NCBI RefSeq assembly: GCF_900199205.1
Contig: NZ_OBMJ01000001.1
Location: forward strand, 4,529,001 to 4,593,000
Direction: 5' to 3'
Source: Streptomyces sp. 1331.2
GTDB taxonomy: Bacteria; Actinomycetota; Actinomycetes; Streptomycetales; Streptomycetaceae
DNA: 64,000 nucleotides
Of this stretch, positions 35,976-44,627 are shown piece by piece. Made by a program: the position numbers and the translations under genes. How positions within the stretch are numbered: position 1 is the first letter of the stretch; every line of letters starts with the position of its first letter. The notes under the pieces are model-generated. The model saw nothing but the letters and a program-made list of their open reading frames with translations. It was not told where the DNA came from and did no database searches.

Positions 35976-37067
35976 TCACAGCCGTTTCGCGCTGCGCAGC
36001 CCCTTCGCGTACATGCCGTTGTCGTCCAGTCGCGCCGTGCCGCCCTTGTCGCCGAAGGTCGGGCCGTCCGCCTCCTCCCGGCTGGAGATGTACCGGGGAT
36101 GGCCGTCGGTGTCCAGGCCCAGGTAGATGCCGGTGTGGTCGAGCCGGGCGCCGGTACGGGCGTCGATCTCGAAGAACACCAGGTCACCGGGGAGCAGCGG
36201 GTCGATCGAGGCCGGGCGCAGGGTGGTGTCCGAGCCGGCGGCGGTGGTCAGCGGGATCACCGGGACGCCGGGGCCGAGCCGGGCCAGGCCGTTGGCGGTG
36301 CGCGGCAGACCGGGGCCGGCCGCGTCCTTGGAGAGCAGCGGGTAGCCGGAGCGGTAGCCGTAGACCATCCGGACGAAGCCCGAACAGTCGAAGGCGCCGT
36401 AGCGGGTCTTGTCGGGCTGCTTGGTCACCTTGTCGGCGAACGTGTACGGAACGCCGAGGTAGTCGAGGAAGTCGGTCTGTTCCAGCCGCAGGTCGTTGCC
36501 GACCGAGCCGTTCGGGTTGAGCGGGCCGAAGGAGGCGTCGCCCTTGAAGCGCACGCCCTTGGCGTCCTTCTCGGCCGGCGCCCCGCCCACGTACTGGGTG
36601 GCCGCCGCGAGGACGTCGTCGGCGGTGGAGCCGAGCGACTGCTGGAACCAGGTGCGGAACCAGGCCTCCTGCTCGGCGCCCGGCTTCCACGGCTGCGGCA
36701 TCAGCCGCACCCAGCTGTCGGTCACCACGGTGGCGGTGGTGGTGCCCGGCTCGGCGAAGGTGCGGCTGGGGCCGGCCAGCACGGCGGTGCGGGCGTTGTC
36801 GGTGAGCGTGGCGACCACGCCGCCGCGGGCGTCCCGGACCACCGTGCGGTCCGGCCCGGCCAGCCGCTCGTAGCGGTACTGGGCGGGCGCGGCGGCGGCC
36901 GTGGCGGCGTCGCCGACGGGGGCGGCGGTGGTGGTGATCAGCGGTGCGCTGCTGCCCGCCGCCGGCTGCCGGTCGCGGTCCCGCAGCTGGACGGTGAGGT
37001 AGCCGCTGGCGGCCAGCAGGGTCACGGCGAGGCCGCCGCTGAGCAGGGACTTGCGGGTCAATGGCAT
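35976..37067 (-). CDS. Secreted NlpC/P60 cysteine peptidase
   Basis: A 363-residue exported protein. The N-terminus is a signal anchor (SLLSGGLAVTLLAASGYLTV); a central region holds SH3-like strands (WVRLMPQPWKPG) and the C-terminal 150 residues form the NlpC/P60 domain with Cys in FDCSGFVRMVYG and His in LDHTGIYLG. Such enzymes cut gamma-D-glutamyl bonds in peptidoglycan or, in some capsule systems, poly-gamma-glutamate. It ends a run of four same-strand genes with pgsB and pgsC (31 nt after pgsC), which suggests a role in trimming or anchoring the polymer. Confidence 0.88.
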   Translation of the reverse strand: MPLTRKSLLSGGLAVTLLAASGYLTVQLRDRDRQPAAGSSAPLITTTAAPVGDAATAAAAPAQYRYERLAGPDRTVVRDARGGVVATLTDNARTAVLAGPSRTFAEPGTTTATVVTDSWVRLMPQPWKPGAEQEAWFRTWFQQSLGSTADDVLAAATQYVGGAPAEKDAKGVRFKGDASFGPLNPNGSVGNDLRLEQTDFLDYLGVPYTFADKVTKQPDKTRYGAFDCSGFVRMVYGYRSGYPLLSKDAAGPGLPRTANGLARLGPGVPVIPLTTAAGSDTTLRPASIDPLLPGDLVFFEIDARTGARLDHTGIYLGLDTDGHPRYISSREEADGPTFGDKGGTARLDDNGMYAKGLRSAKRL

Positions 37068-37098
37068 GGGGGTTCCCGTCGGATCAGGTGCCGGGCGA

Positions 37099-37581
37099 TC
37101 AGGTGCCGGGCAGGGCGCCGAGCAGGACGCCGGCGGTGAGGACGACGTAGTTGGCGAGCGTCACCGTGCTGGTGGCCATCAGGGTCGCCGCGCGGGGCTG
37201 GCGGACCAGCTGGTAGGCGATCAGGCCCGGGACGATGAAGCCGAGCGTCTGGTTGGCGTACAGGGTGGGCAGTTCGCGCTGCAGCACCAGCATCACGGTG
37301 GCCTGCAGCAGCACGCCGATCAGCACCACGGCGGCGAACAGCCGCTTGCCGTACAGGATCACCAGCTTCTGGACCGCCCGGGTGGCCAGGTAGGTCAGCA
37401 CCGTCACGCCGATCACGATGGCCACCCGCTGCAGCGACTCGACCAGGGTGAGGGCCAGCCAGCCGGGGGTGATCATGCCGCCGGGGGAGAGGTTGGTGGT
37501 CAGGTAGCAGACCAGCGAGAAGACCAGGCCGAGCGCGATGCCGATGGCGGCGATCTCGGGGGTGAGCTCGGTGGGGATCAC
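37099..37581 (-). CDS. pgsC: Poly-gamma-glutamate synthase membrane subunit PgsC/CapC
   Basis: A 160-residue hydrophobic protein with about five helices, opening EIAAIGIALGLVFSLVCYLTT and NLSPGGMITPGWLAL, a pattern characteristic of CapC/PgsC. With PgsB it forms the membrane amide-ligase complex that makes and probably passes poly-gamma-glutamate or a similar amide polymer. The GTG at 37581 overlaps the pgsB stop by 4 nt (GTGA). No PgsA/CapA metallophosphoesterase-like gene is present beside it. Confidence 0.9.
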   Translation of the reverse strand: MIPTELTPEIAAIGIALGLVFSLVCYLTTNLSPGGMITPGWLALTLVESLQRVAIVIGVTVLTYLATRAVQKLVILYGKRLFAAVVLIGVLLQATVMLVLQRELPTLYANQTLGFIVPGLIAYQLVRQPRAATLMATSTVTLANYVVLTAGVLLGALPGT

Positions 37582-39026
37582 GGCTGGTCTCCGTAGGGGG
37601 CGGCGGTGCGGTGGTCGGGGTCGAACCAGGAGTCGGGGAGCGGTTCGGGGTGGTACACCGGCTCGGCGTACGGGGCCTGCGGGGGGTACGGGTACGGATC
37701 GGCGTAGGGGGCCTGCCCGGCGTGGCGGTACTGCTCGGCGTACGGGTAGGGCTCGGCGTACGGCCCGGGGTACGGCTCCGGCTCCGGGTAGAGCGGTTCG
37801 GGCTCGTGGTACGCGTACTCCGGTGCCTCCGGCGCGTCCGGGCTGTCGTCCGGGTCGAGCCGGGCCAGCTCCTCCAGGAACAGCTCGCCCTGGCCGTGGA
37901 TGTTGCCGACGGCCACCAGCGAGGAGTCCGGGCCGAGTTCGGCCAGCAGGTCGGCGGTGAGCTGCGCCGGGTCGCGCTTGTCGCCGCCGAGGTCGACCAC
38001 GCGGCCCGACCAGCCGGCCGGGATGCCGTCGCGGGCGCTCCTGGTGGGGTGGCCGATCAGGAAGACGGTGTCCGGGTCGAGGTTCGGGACGATCTGGCCC
38101 ATCTGGCCGTTGCGTTCGACCCGGTCGGGGCGGCAGTTGATGACCACGTTGAGCGGGCGGTGGATCGCGCCCAGGCCCTCCAGCTGGCGGACGTTCATCA
38201 GCGTGGACTCGGGGTCGTTGGCGGCGAAGACGTTGGCGAAGCGCAACCGCTTGCCGTCCGCGGTCCGGTAGCGCTCGACCGAGAGCACGCCCGGGTCCGG
38301 CGGGGCGGCCCACATGCCCTGCAGCGCGGTCTGCCGTTCCACGCCGAGGAGTTCGGCGACGGCGAGGGCGATCGCCACGTTCTCCTTGAAGGTGAACCAG
38401 CTGAACCCGCGCAGCTCCTCGTCGGTGACCGACTCCGGATCCACCACGACGAGTTCGCAGTTCCGCTTGGCCGCCTCCGCGCGCAGGATGTGCGCGCGCT
38501 CCTGCTCGGCGGTCACGCACACCCCGTCGACCGGCATCGAGCGGGACAGCGAGCGGGCGACGTCGTCCAGGGTCGGGCCCATCTCGGCGAGGTGGTCCTC
38601 GCGGACGTTGCAGAGCACGCCGATGGTGGAGCGGATCAGCTTGGTCTGGTTGACCTCCTGGAGCGCGGGCATGACGGCCATGCACTCGATCACCAGGGCG
38701 TCCGGCCGGTAGGTGGCGGCGCGGCGGACGATGCCGATCTGCTCCACGACGTTGGCGATGCCGAACTTGCGGTAGACCGGCTCCTCGGTGGCGTCCGGGT
38801 GGATGAAGCGGGCCGCGGTGCCGGTGGTCTTGGCGACCGTCACCAGCCCGCCGCCGCGCAGTGCGCCCGCGCACAGCCGGGTGATCGAGCTCTTGCCGCG
38901 GATCCCGTTCACCAGCACCCGGGTCGGGATCTGCTCCAGCGCGGTGAAGTGCCGGCGCTGCTCGACGATGCCGGCCACCAGCAGCACGGCGCAGCACACC
39001 AGCAGCACGACGTAGAGGAAGAGCAC
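37578..39026 (-). CDS. pgsB: Poly-gamma-glutamate synthase PgsB/CapB with Pro/Tyr/Glu-rich tail
   Basis: About 482 residues of the Mur-ligase-like amide ligase CapB/PgsB, which activates the growing chain with ATP and adds an amino acid. An N-terminal membrane helix (LFLYVVLLVCCAVLLVAG) is followed by the P-loop VNGIRGKSS (39-47), VAKTTGTAAR, ALVIECMAV and CNVREDHLAEMG. A tail of about 90 residues, rich in Pro, Tyr and Glu (from DDSPDAPEAPEY on), is not part of the usual 390-400-residue protein. GTG at 39026 has GAAGGA 8 nt upstream and matches the family start; an earlier GTG at 39083 would overlap the previous gene. Confidence 0.9.
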   Translation of the reverse strand: MLFLYVVLLVCCAVLLVAGIVEQRRHFTALEQIPTRVLVNGIRGKSSITRLCAGALRGGGLVTVAKTTGTAARFIHPDATEEPVYRKFGIANVVEQIGIVRRAATYRPDALVIECMAVMPALQEVNQTKLIRSTIGVLCNVREDHLAEMGPTLDDVARSLSRSMPVDGVCVTAEQERAHILRAEAAKRNCELVVVDPESVTDEELRGFSWFTFKENVAIALAVAELLGVERQTALQGMWAAPPDPGVLSVERYRTADGKRLRFANVFAANDPESTLMNVRQLEGLGAIHRPLNVVINCRPDRVERNGQMGQIVPNLDPDTVFLIGHPTRSARDGIPAGWSGRVVDLGGDKRDPAQLTADLLAELGPDSSLVAVGNIHGQGELFLEELARLDPDDSPDAPEAPEYAYHEPEPLYPEPEPYPGPYAEPYPYAEQYRHAGQAPYADPYPYPPQAPYAEPVYHPEPLPDSWFDPDHRTAAPYGDQP

Positions 39027-39048
39027 GGGGAGGTCCTTCGGGCGGGGC

Positions 39049-41274
39049 TCAGCGGGCGGTGGCGGGGGTACGGCGGACGGCACGCTCGGCGAGTTCGGCG
39101 CGCACCAGCTCCTGGCGGATCAGCTCCAGGCTGCGGGCGACGGCACCGACCTCGTCGTGGTGGACGGGGTAGAGCACGGTGCGGCGGTCCCCGGCGGCCA
39201 GCGCCTCGGCGCTCGCGGCGAGCCGGCGCAGCGGGAGGCCGACGACGATGAACAGCCAGCCGAGGCAGAGCGCGGCGGCGGTGAGGCCGAGCATGCCGGC
39301 CAGCACGGCGCGCCGGTCGGCGCGGTTCTGGTCGAGGTGCAGCCAGGCCACCGGGTGGGCGGTGACCACGGACCAGCCGAGCTTGGCCACGCTGCCGTTG
39401 CCGCCGAGCGGGGCGGCGGCGAGCAGCGTCGGGTCGTCGCCGTCGCGCAGGACGTCGGCGGCGGCGGACTTCTTGGCGTCCGCGAGGACCTTCCGGGCGC
39501 GGCCGTCCGGGAGCTCGCCGAAGGAGCTGTAGCCCTCGTTGGCGGCGAGCACCCGCTGCCGGTCGTCGAGCAGCCAGACCCGGCCGAGGCCCGGGCGGAC
39601 CAGCAGCCCGCTGAGGAAGCCGGTCTTGAACTCGCCGACCAGGACCGGGCCCTTGGGCTCCGGCGCGTCCTCGGTCTCGGCGTCGGGCGGGGCGGCGGCG
39701 AGGGCGGCGCGGGCGGCGATCCGGGGCTCCTTGCCGGAGCTGTTGAGCAGCAGCACCCCGCTCGCGCCGAGCGCCTCCGGGCCGGTGCGGTGCGGGGCCT
39801 CGCCGGCGTGGGCGAGGAGTTCGCCGTTCGCGCCGAGGACGTAGAGCGAGCGGTAGCGGTCGTGTTCGGCGAGGGTGGCCTGCAGCAGGGCGTCGGCCTT
39901 GCCGACGGAGGCCTCGGCGAGCGAGGGGGCGAGCGAACGCAGGTCCGCGTAGCCCTCGTTGAGCGCCTGGCGGATCCGGTCGGCGGCGGTGTCGGTGCGG
40001 TCGCGCTGGCCGGCGACGACCTGGGTGGGTACCCGTACGGTCGGGTCGTTGCCGCCGAGGAAGAGCAGCGGGCCGGACCAGCCGAGGACCAGGACGGCGC
40101 AGATTGCGAGCGGCAGCGCGGTGCCGGGGCGGCGGCCGCGGGCGGGCGCGGGGGCCGGCGGGCGGGCCGGGTCGAGGAGTTGCTGCCGCAGCTCCTCCAG
40201 GGCGCGGGCGATCCGGCCGGCCTCGCCTCTCTTCGGACCCCGTACGGGCTGCTCCGGGCGGTCGCCGCGGGTGAGCCGGCGGGACTCCAGGAACAGTCCC
40301 AGCAGCGGGCGTTGCAGGCTGCGGATCAGGTACCAGGCGAGCAGCAGCGCGAGCACCACCAGGGCGCCGGCGGCGGCCAGGCCGAGCATCGGGTGGCGCA
40401 GGCTGCCGGGCCTGCCGTCGACGGTGCTGGTGGAGACCACGGTCAGGCCGAGCGGGGCGGCCTGGTCGTGGCCGCCGGGGGCGGCGACGGCGGCCCAGCC
40501 GGCGACCCGGCGCACGCCCTTGTCGTCGGGGCTGCCGGCCAGGCTGCCGGAGGCCGTCTCGCCGGGGGCCGGGTGCTGCCGGGCGGCGCGCTCGCGGGCG
40601 GTGTCGACCAGCCTGCGGTCGCCCTCGGCGGTGAGCGCGGCGCCGGTGGTGTCCAGGACGGCGCCGGTGGCGTCGAGGACCTGGATGGTCTGTTCCTTGC
40701 GGGTGGAGATGCCGGGCAGCCGCAGGTTGTCGGAGGCGACCAGCAGGGCGCGGCCGTCGGCCTTGGTGGCGACCAGCGCGAAGGTGAGCAGCCGGGTGCC
40801 GGCGGTGGAGGGCACCAGGACGGGGGCGGGCGCGGTGTCGGTGACCTTGCTGAGGTCCAGCCCGGCCAGCGGGACGGTCTCGCCGCGGGCGGCCAGCAGC
40901 CGGCCGGTGTCGGGGCGGACCACGACCGTGCCGCGCCACTTGTGGTACGCCTGGCCGAGCGCGGTCAGTACGGCGGCGGGCTCGGCGGGCGCGCCCTCGT
41001 AGCGGGCGGCGGCCCGGCGCAGGTCGGTGGCGCTCTCGTGGAGCCCGGCGCGCAGCGAGGCGGCGGTGTCCTCGGCGGCGTACTGGTGGGACTCCCGGAC
41101 GGCCTGCGGGGTGTCGTCGACGCGCAGTCCGCCGACGGCCAGGGCGGTGATCGCGGCGACCGCGAGCAGCAGCACGACCAGCAGGGCGATGGGCGGGCGG
41201 ATGCCTCCGAGCAGCGGCATGTCGGCCCGGCGGCGGTAGCGGTGCTGCCGCGGCGGGTTGGGTGCCGTGCTCAC
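39049..41274 (-). CDS. Double sensor-HAMP membrane protein without output domain
   Basis: A 741-residue protein built of two similar halves: helix (about 27-50), extracellular domain of about 240 residues, helix (296-317), HAMP-like linker (318-367), then helix (385-407), a second extracellular domain of about 250 residues, helix (about 665-685) and a second HAMP-like linker ending at the C-terminus. The extracellular parts have Cache-like alternation (VVRPDTGRLLAARGE, LYVLGANGELLAHAGE). No kinase, GGDEF, cyclase or methyl-accepting domain follows. GTG at 41274 has GAGG 6 nt upstream. It precedes pgsB by 22 nt, occupying the place of CapA/PgsA; its role in polymer synthesis or export is unknown. 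Confidence 0.8.
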   Translation of the reverse strand: MSTAPNPPRQHRYRRRADMPLLGGIRPPIALLVVLLLAVAAITALAVGGLRVDDTPQAVRESHQYAAEDTAASLRAGLHESATDLRRAAARYEGAPAEPAAVLTALGQAYHKWRGTVVVRPDTGRLLAARGETVPLAGLDLSKVTDTAPAPVLVPSTAGTRLLTFALVATKADGRALLVASDNLRLPGISTRKEQTIQVLDATGAVLDTTGAALTAEGDRRLVDTARERAARQHPAPGETASGSLAGSPDDKGVRRVAGWAAVAAPGGHDQAAPLGLTVVSTSTVDGRPGSLRHPMLGLAAAGALVVLALLLAWYLIRSLQRPLLGLFLESRRLTRGDRPEQPVRGPKRGEAGRIARALEELRQQLLDPARPPAPAPARGRRPGTALPLAICAVLVLGWSGPLLFLGGNDPTVRVPTQVVAGQRDRTDTAADRIRQALNEGYADLRSLAPSLAEASVGKADALLQATLAEHDRYRSLYVLGANGELLAHAGEAPHRTGPEALGASGVLLLNSSGKEPRIAARAALAAAPPDAETEDAPEPKGPVLVGEFKTGFLSGLLVRPGLGRVWLLDDRQRVLAANEGYSSFGELPDGRARKVLADAKKSAAADVLRDGDDPTLLAAAPLGGNGSVAKLGWSVVTAHPVAWLHLDQNRADRRAVLAGMLGLTAAALCLGWLFIVVGLPLRRLAASAEALAAGDRRTVLYPVHHDEVGAVARSLELIRQELVRAELAERAVRRTPATAR

Positions 41275-41482
41275 GAGGGGCCTCGTTCTCCTCCGGGCTC
41301 GGCGCGCCCGCTCCGGGAGGCGGCCGGCCTTCCCGGTCAAGCGATGATCAAGAAATGGTCAAGCGGGACCAGCGTACGAAGAGGTTTCGCAAAAGTTGTC
41401 ACATGTCGGTTGCGATCGGGTGCCGCTTCGGTGTCGATTTCTCCCGACTCGGCGCGGATCATGGTCACCGGGGCGGGCAGGG

Positions 41483-41488
41483 TAGGTT
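41483..41488 (+). promoter_or_regulatory. Candidate -10 for a near-leaderless transcript of the 41497 gene
   Basis: TAGGTT ends 8 nt before the ATG and no ribosome site is seen. The 222-bp region 41275-41496 must also hold the promoter of the divergent pgs operon. Confidence 0.4.
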
Positions 41489-41496
41489 CGACCGCC

Positions 41497-42468
41497 ATGG
41501 AGACTCGGGGTTCGCGACGCTCGCTGCTGCTGCCGGCGGCGGTGCTGCTGGTGCTGGCCGCGCTGGCGGGGGTGCTGACCCTGGCCGCGCGCGGCCAGGA
41601 CGAGCGGCCCCGGGTGGCCCGGGGCACGCCGTCGGGGCCGGTGCCGGTGGACCTGGCGGCCCGGGTGGACGGCTTCACCGCCGACTTCACGGCGGACGGC
41701 CCGTACACCGCGCCGGACGCTGCGCAGCGCCGGGCGGTGGCCGAGGGCGTGCTCGGCGCCATGGACGGCCAGGCCGAGCAGGCGGGCCGCGCGCTGGCCC
41801 GAGTCGGCTACCGGCTCACCGAGTTCACCGAGGCCGCGACCGGCCGCCGGGTGGCCGAGATCGCCGAGACCGCAGACGCCCCGGCCGTCGGGAGCCGCGG
41901 CTGGGGCCGGGTCTACCTGGACCTCTCGGCCCGGCCGTACTGGACCGTGCAGGTGCCCCACCCGGTGTCGGACGCCCGCACCGAGGCGCTCGGCGTGGAG
42001 CTGTTCCGGGCCGCGCCGGGCGGGGTGCTGGTGCTCGCCGGGGCGCACCGCAAGGCCGGGGCGGACGGCTCCTCCGACGTCGCGCACCGCTCCGACACCG
42101 TCTTCGCCGCCGTGGTCGAGGCGCTCACCGGGCGCGGCCTGCCCGGCATCCAGGTGCACGGCTTCGACGAGGGCAGTCTGCCCGGGCAGGACGCGGTGGT
42201 CTCCGGCGGCGCGGGGCAGGCGGGGCCGGCCGCGGAGCTCACCGCCGCCGGGCTCGGCCGGGCCGGGTTCGCGGTCTGCCGGGCCTGGCGGGAGAAGTGC
42301 GGGCAGCTGGAGGGCACCACCAACGTCGAGGGCCGGTTCGCATCCGGGGCCGGGGTGCCGTGGCTGCACGTCGAGCTCGGCAACGGGCTGCGCACCGAGC
42401 CGGCCCGGCGTGCGGTGGTGGCCGGCGTGCTGGCCGAGACCGCGCGCAGCTGGGCCGCGAAGCCCTGA
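41497..42468 (+). CDS. Exported His-rich hydrolase candidate beside the pgs operon
   Basis: A 323-residue protein with an N-terminal signal anchor (SLLLPAAVLLVLAALAGVLT). The remaining domain has conserved-looking polar motifs: VPHPVSDARTE (His155), LAGAHR (His184), DVAHRSD (His197), VHGFDEG (His221), TTNVEGR and LHVELGNGLR (His291, Glu293). The HxE and scattered His/Asp/Glu pattern is like zinc amidohydrolases such as N-formylglutamate amidohydrolase or poly-gamma-glutamate hydrolase, but I cannot assign the family with certainty. Divergent from the pgs operon, it could degrade or release the polymer. It converges with the cyclotransferase gene, 6 bp apart. Confidence 0.7.
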   Translation: METRGSRRSLLLPAAVLLVLAALAGVLTLAARGQDERPRVARGTPSGPVPVDLAARVDGFTADFTADGPYTAPDAAQRRAVAEGVLGAMDGQAEQAGRALARVGYRLTEFTEAATGRRVAEIAETADAPAVGSRGWGRVYLDLSARPYWTVQVPHPVSDARTEALGVELFRAAPGGVLVLAGAHRKAGADGSSDVAHRSDTVFAAVVEALTGRGLPGIQVHGFDEGSLPGQDAVVSGGAGQAGPAAELTAAGLGRAGFAVCRAWREKCGQLEGTTNVEGRFASGAGVPWLHVELGNGLRTEPARRAVVAGVLAETARSWAAKP

Positions 42469-42474
42469 CGGGCC

Positions 42475-42912
42475 CTAGCAGGGGCGGCGGCGCAGGTCCA
42501 TGACGTAGTCGTGCGGGGCGCCGGCGCTCTCGGCGGCGTCGGCGATCAGGCCGAGGTAGCGGGCCGCGGGCAGGCCGCCCTCGTAGTCGTTGAGCACGTA
42601 CGTCCAGACCGGGATGTCGCCGTCCAGGGTCTGCGCGCGCAGCTTGATCTTGCGGTAGATGCCGAGCTGGACGCCCTCCCAGCGGTCCAGGCCGTCCTCG
42701 TCCATCGGCGAGACGTCGTACAGCGAGACGAAGACCTGGTCCTTGCCGTCCTCGACGACGGTGGCCAGCGAGCCCTCCCAGCCGAGCTGTTCGCCGCCGA
42801 AGGTGAGCCGCCAGCCGTCCAGCCAGCCCGTGCCGCGCAGGGGGGAGTGCGGGGCTCGGCGGGTCATCTGCCGGGCATCGAGGTTGGTGGCATACGCGGC
42901 GTAAAGGGGCAT
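42475..42912 (-). CDS. Gamma-glutamylcyclotransferase-like protein
   Basis: A 145-residue GGCT/AIG2-fold protein: the N-terminal substrate loop is LYAAYATNLD, and the expected acidic residue lies in MDEDGLDRWEG before the YRK segment. The family releases 5-oxoproline from gamma-glutamyl dipeptides. Proximity to poly-gamma-glutamate genes is suggestive, but the gene also fits the conserved chromosomal core next to lpdA. ATG at 42912. Confidence 0.85.
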   Translation of the reverse strand: MPLYAAYATNLDARQMTRRAPHSPLRGTGWLDGWRLTFGGEQLGWEGSLATVVEDGKDQVFVSLYDVSPMDEDGLDRWEGVQLGIYRKIKLRAQTLDGDIPVWTYVLNDYEGGLPAARYLGLIADAAESAGAPHDYVMDLRRRPC

Positions 42913-43027
42913 GGGGGCCAGCGTAGCCGGGCGGCGGGCGGCCGGAGTTCGCGGCCGGTCACGGATTTCGCACAGGAGCTCGGACCCCGGCGTGGCGGCG
43001 CTCCCGGCGTACGGGACAATGGAGAAC

Positions 43028-44473
43028 GTGACTCGGATCGTGATCATCGGTGGCGGACCCGGCGGCTACGAGGCGGCCCTGGTCGCCGCACAGCTCGGCG
43101 CGGAGGTGACCGTCGTCGACCGCGACGGTCTGGGTGGATCGGCGGTGCTCACGGACTGCGTTCCGTCGAAGACGCTGATCGCGACCGCGGAGGTGATGAC
43201 CACCTTCGACAGCTCGTACGAAGAGCTCGGCATCATCGTCGCGGACGACACGCCCCCGGACGAGCAGGCCGCCAAGGTCGTCGGCGTGGACCTGGGCAAG
43301 GTCAACCGGCGTGTGAAGCGCCTGGCGATCGCGCAGTCCCACGACATCACCCAGTCCGTCACCCGGGCCGGCGTCACCGTGCTGCGCGGCCGCGGCCGGC
43401 TCGGCACCGGCGGGCAGGCCGTGGACGGCTCCCGCGAGGTCCTGGTGGACGCGCCCGACGGCACCGTGCAGTCGCTGCGCGCCGACGCCGTGCTGATCGC
43501 CACCGGCGCCCACCCGCGCGAGCTGCCCGACGCCCAGCCGGACGGCGAGCGGATCCTCACCTGGACCCAGGTGTACGACCTGGAGGAGCTGCCCCGCGAG
43601 CTGATCGTGGTCGGCTCCGGTGTGACCGGCGCGGAGTTCGCCGGCGCGTACCAGGCGCTCGGCTCCAAGGTCACCCTGGTGTCCAGCCGCGACCGCGTGC
43701 TGCCGGGCGAGGACCCGGACGCCGCCGAGGTGCTGGAGGACGTCTTCCGCCGCCGCGGCATGAACGTGATGGGCCGCTCGCGCGCCGAGAGCGTCAAGCG
43801 GATCGGCGACCGGGTCGAGGTGACCCTGGCCGACGGCAAGGTCATCGAGGGCTCGCACTGCCTGATGGCGGTCGGCTCGATCCCCAACACCTCCGAGATG
43901 GGCCTGGAGGAGGCCGGGATCAAGCTCAACGACTGGGGTCAGATCCAGGTCGACCGGGTCTCCCGCACCACCGCCCCCGGCGTCTACGCGGCGGGTGACT
44001 GCACCGGCGTCTTCATGCTCGCCTCGGTGGCGGCCATGCAGGGCCGGATCGCGATGTACCACGCGCTCGGCGACGCGGTGCAGCCGCTGAACCTCAAGAC
44101 CGTTGCCTCCAACGTCTTCACCGACCCGGAGATCGCCACCGTCGGCTACACCGCGGCCGACGTGGAGTGCGGCAAGATGGACGCCGTCGTGGTCAAGCTC
44201 CCGCTGCGCGGCAACCCGCGGGCGAAGATGCAGGGCATCCGGGACGGCTTCGTGAAGCTGTTCTGCCGCCCGGGCACCGGCATCGTGGTCGGCGGCGTGG
44301 TCGTCGCCCCGCGGGCCAGCGAGCTGATCCACCCGATCTCGCTCGCGGTGGACGCCAATCTGACGGTCGAACAGGTGGCCAGCGCCTTCACCGTCTACCC
44401 GTCGGTCTCCGGCTCGACCGCCGAGGCCGCCCGGCAGCTGCACATCCGCAAGCGGGCCGACGGCGAATCCTGA
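43028..44473 (+). CDS. lpdA: LpdA-type flavoprotein (NAD(P)H-quinone reductase of the lipoamide dehydrogenase family)
   Basis: A 481-residue FAD/NAD(P) oxidoreductase. The FAD motif IIGGGPGGYEAA opens the chain; the NAD(P) motif is VVGSGVTGAEFA and the second FAD site is VYAAGDCTG. The redox-active disulfide of true lipoamide dehydrogenases is missing: the motif reads GGSAVLTDCVPSK with a single cysteine. This pattern is shared with mycobacterial LpdA (Rv3303c), a quinone reductase, so a similar role is likely. GTG at 43028 is preceded by GGAG and also by a GACAAT hexamer 7 nt upstream. Confidence 0.92.
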   Translation: MTRIVIIGGGPGGYEAALVAAQLGAEVTVVDRDGLGGSAVLTDCVPSKTLIATAEVMTTFDSSYEELGIIVADDTPPDEQAAKVVGVDLGKVNRRVKRLAIAQSHDITQSVTRAGVTVLRGRGRLGTGGQAVDGSREVLVDAPDGTVQSLRADAVLIATGAHPRELPDAQPDGERILTWTQVYDLEELPRELIVVGSGVTGAEFAGAYQALGSKVTLVSSRDRVLPGEDPDAAEVLEDVFRRRGMNVMGRSRAESVKRIGDRVEVTLADGKVIEGSHCLMAVGSIPNTSEMGLEEAGIKLNDWGQIQVDRVSRTTAPGVYAAGDCTGVFMLASVAAMQGRIAMYHALGDAVQPLNLKTVASNVFTDPEIATVGYTAADVECGKMDAVVVKLPLRGNPRAKMQGIRDGFVKLFCRPGTGIVVGGVVVAPRASELIHPISLAVDANLTVEQVASAFTVYPSVSGSTAEAARQLHIRKRADGES

Positions 44474-44490
44474 GCCTCCGGCGCACAGTT

Positions 44491-44522
44491 GAGGGGCGGT
44501 CGCCGATCGGCGGCCGCCCCTC
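44491..44522 (+). terminator. Terminator after lpdA
   Basis: A nearly uninterrupted hairpin from GAGGGGCGG to CCGCCCCTC, 16 bp per arm with one G-U pair, beginning 17 nt after the stop codon. Confidence 0.8.
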
Positions 44523-44627
44523 GCGCATGACGGTCCTTCACCCGTACGGCGGGCGCAGTCCCGGGCTATTGACGGCGCGTATTGTACGGTCACGCGCCGC
44601 TCGTGCGTGAGCAATTCTCGCTACCAG

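Noticed and set aside
39157..41496. Plus-strand open frame extending upstream of the 41497 gene
   Set aside because: It is antisense to the double sensor protein; the signal peptide and promoter place the real start at 41497.
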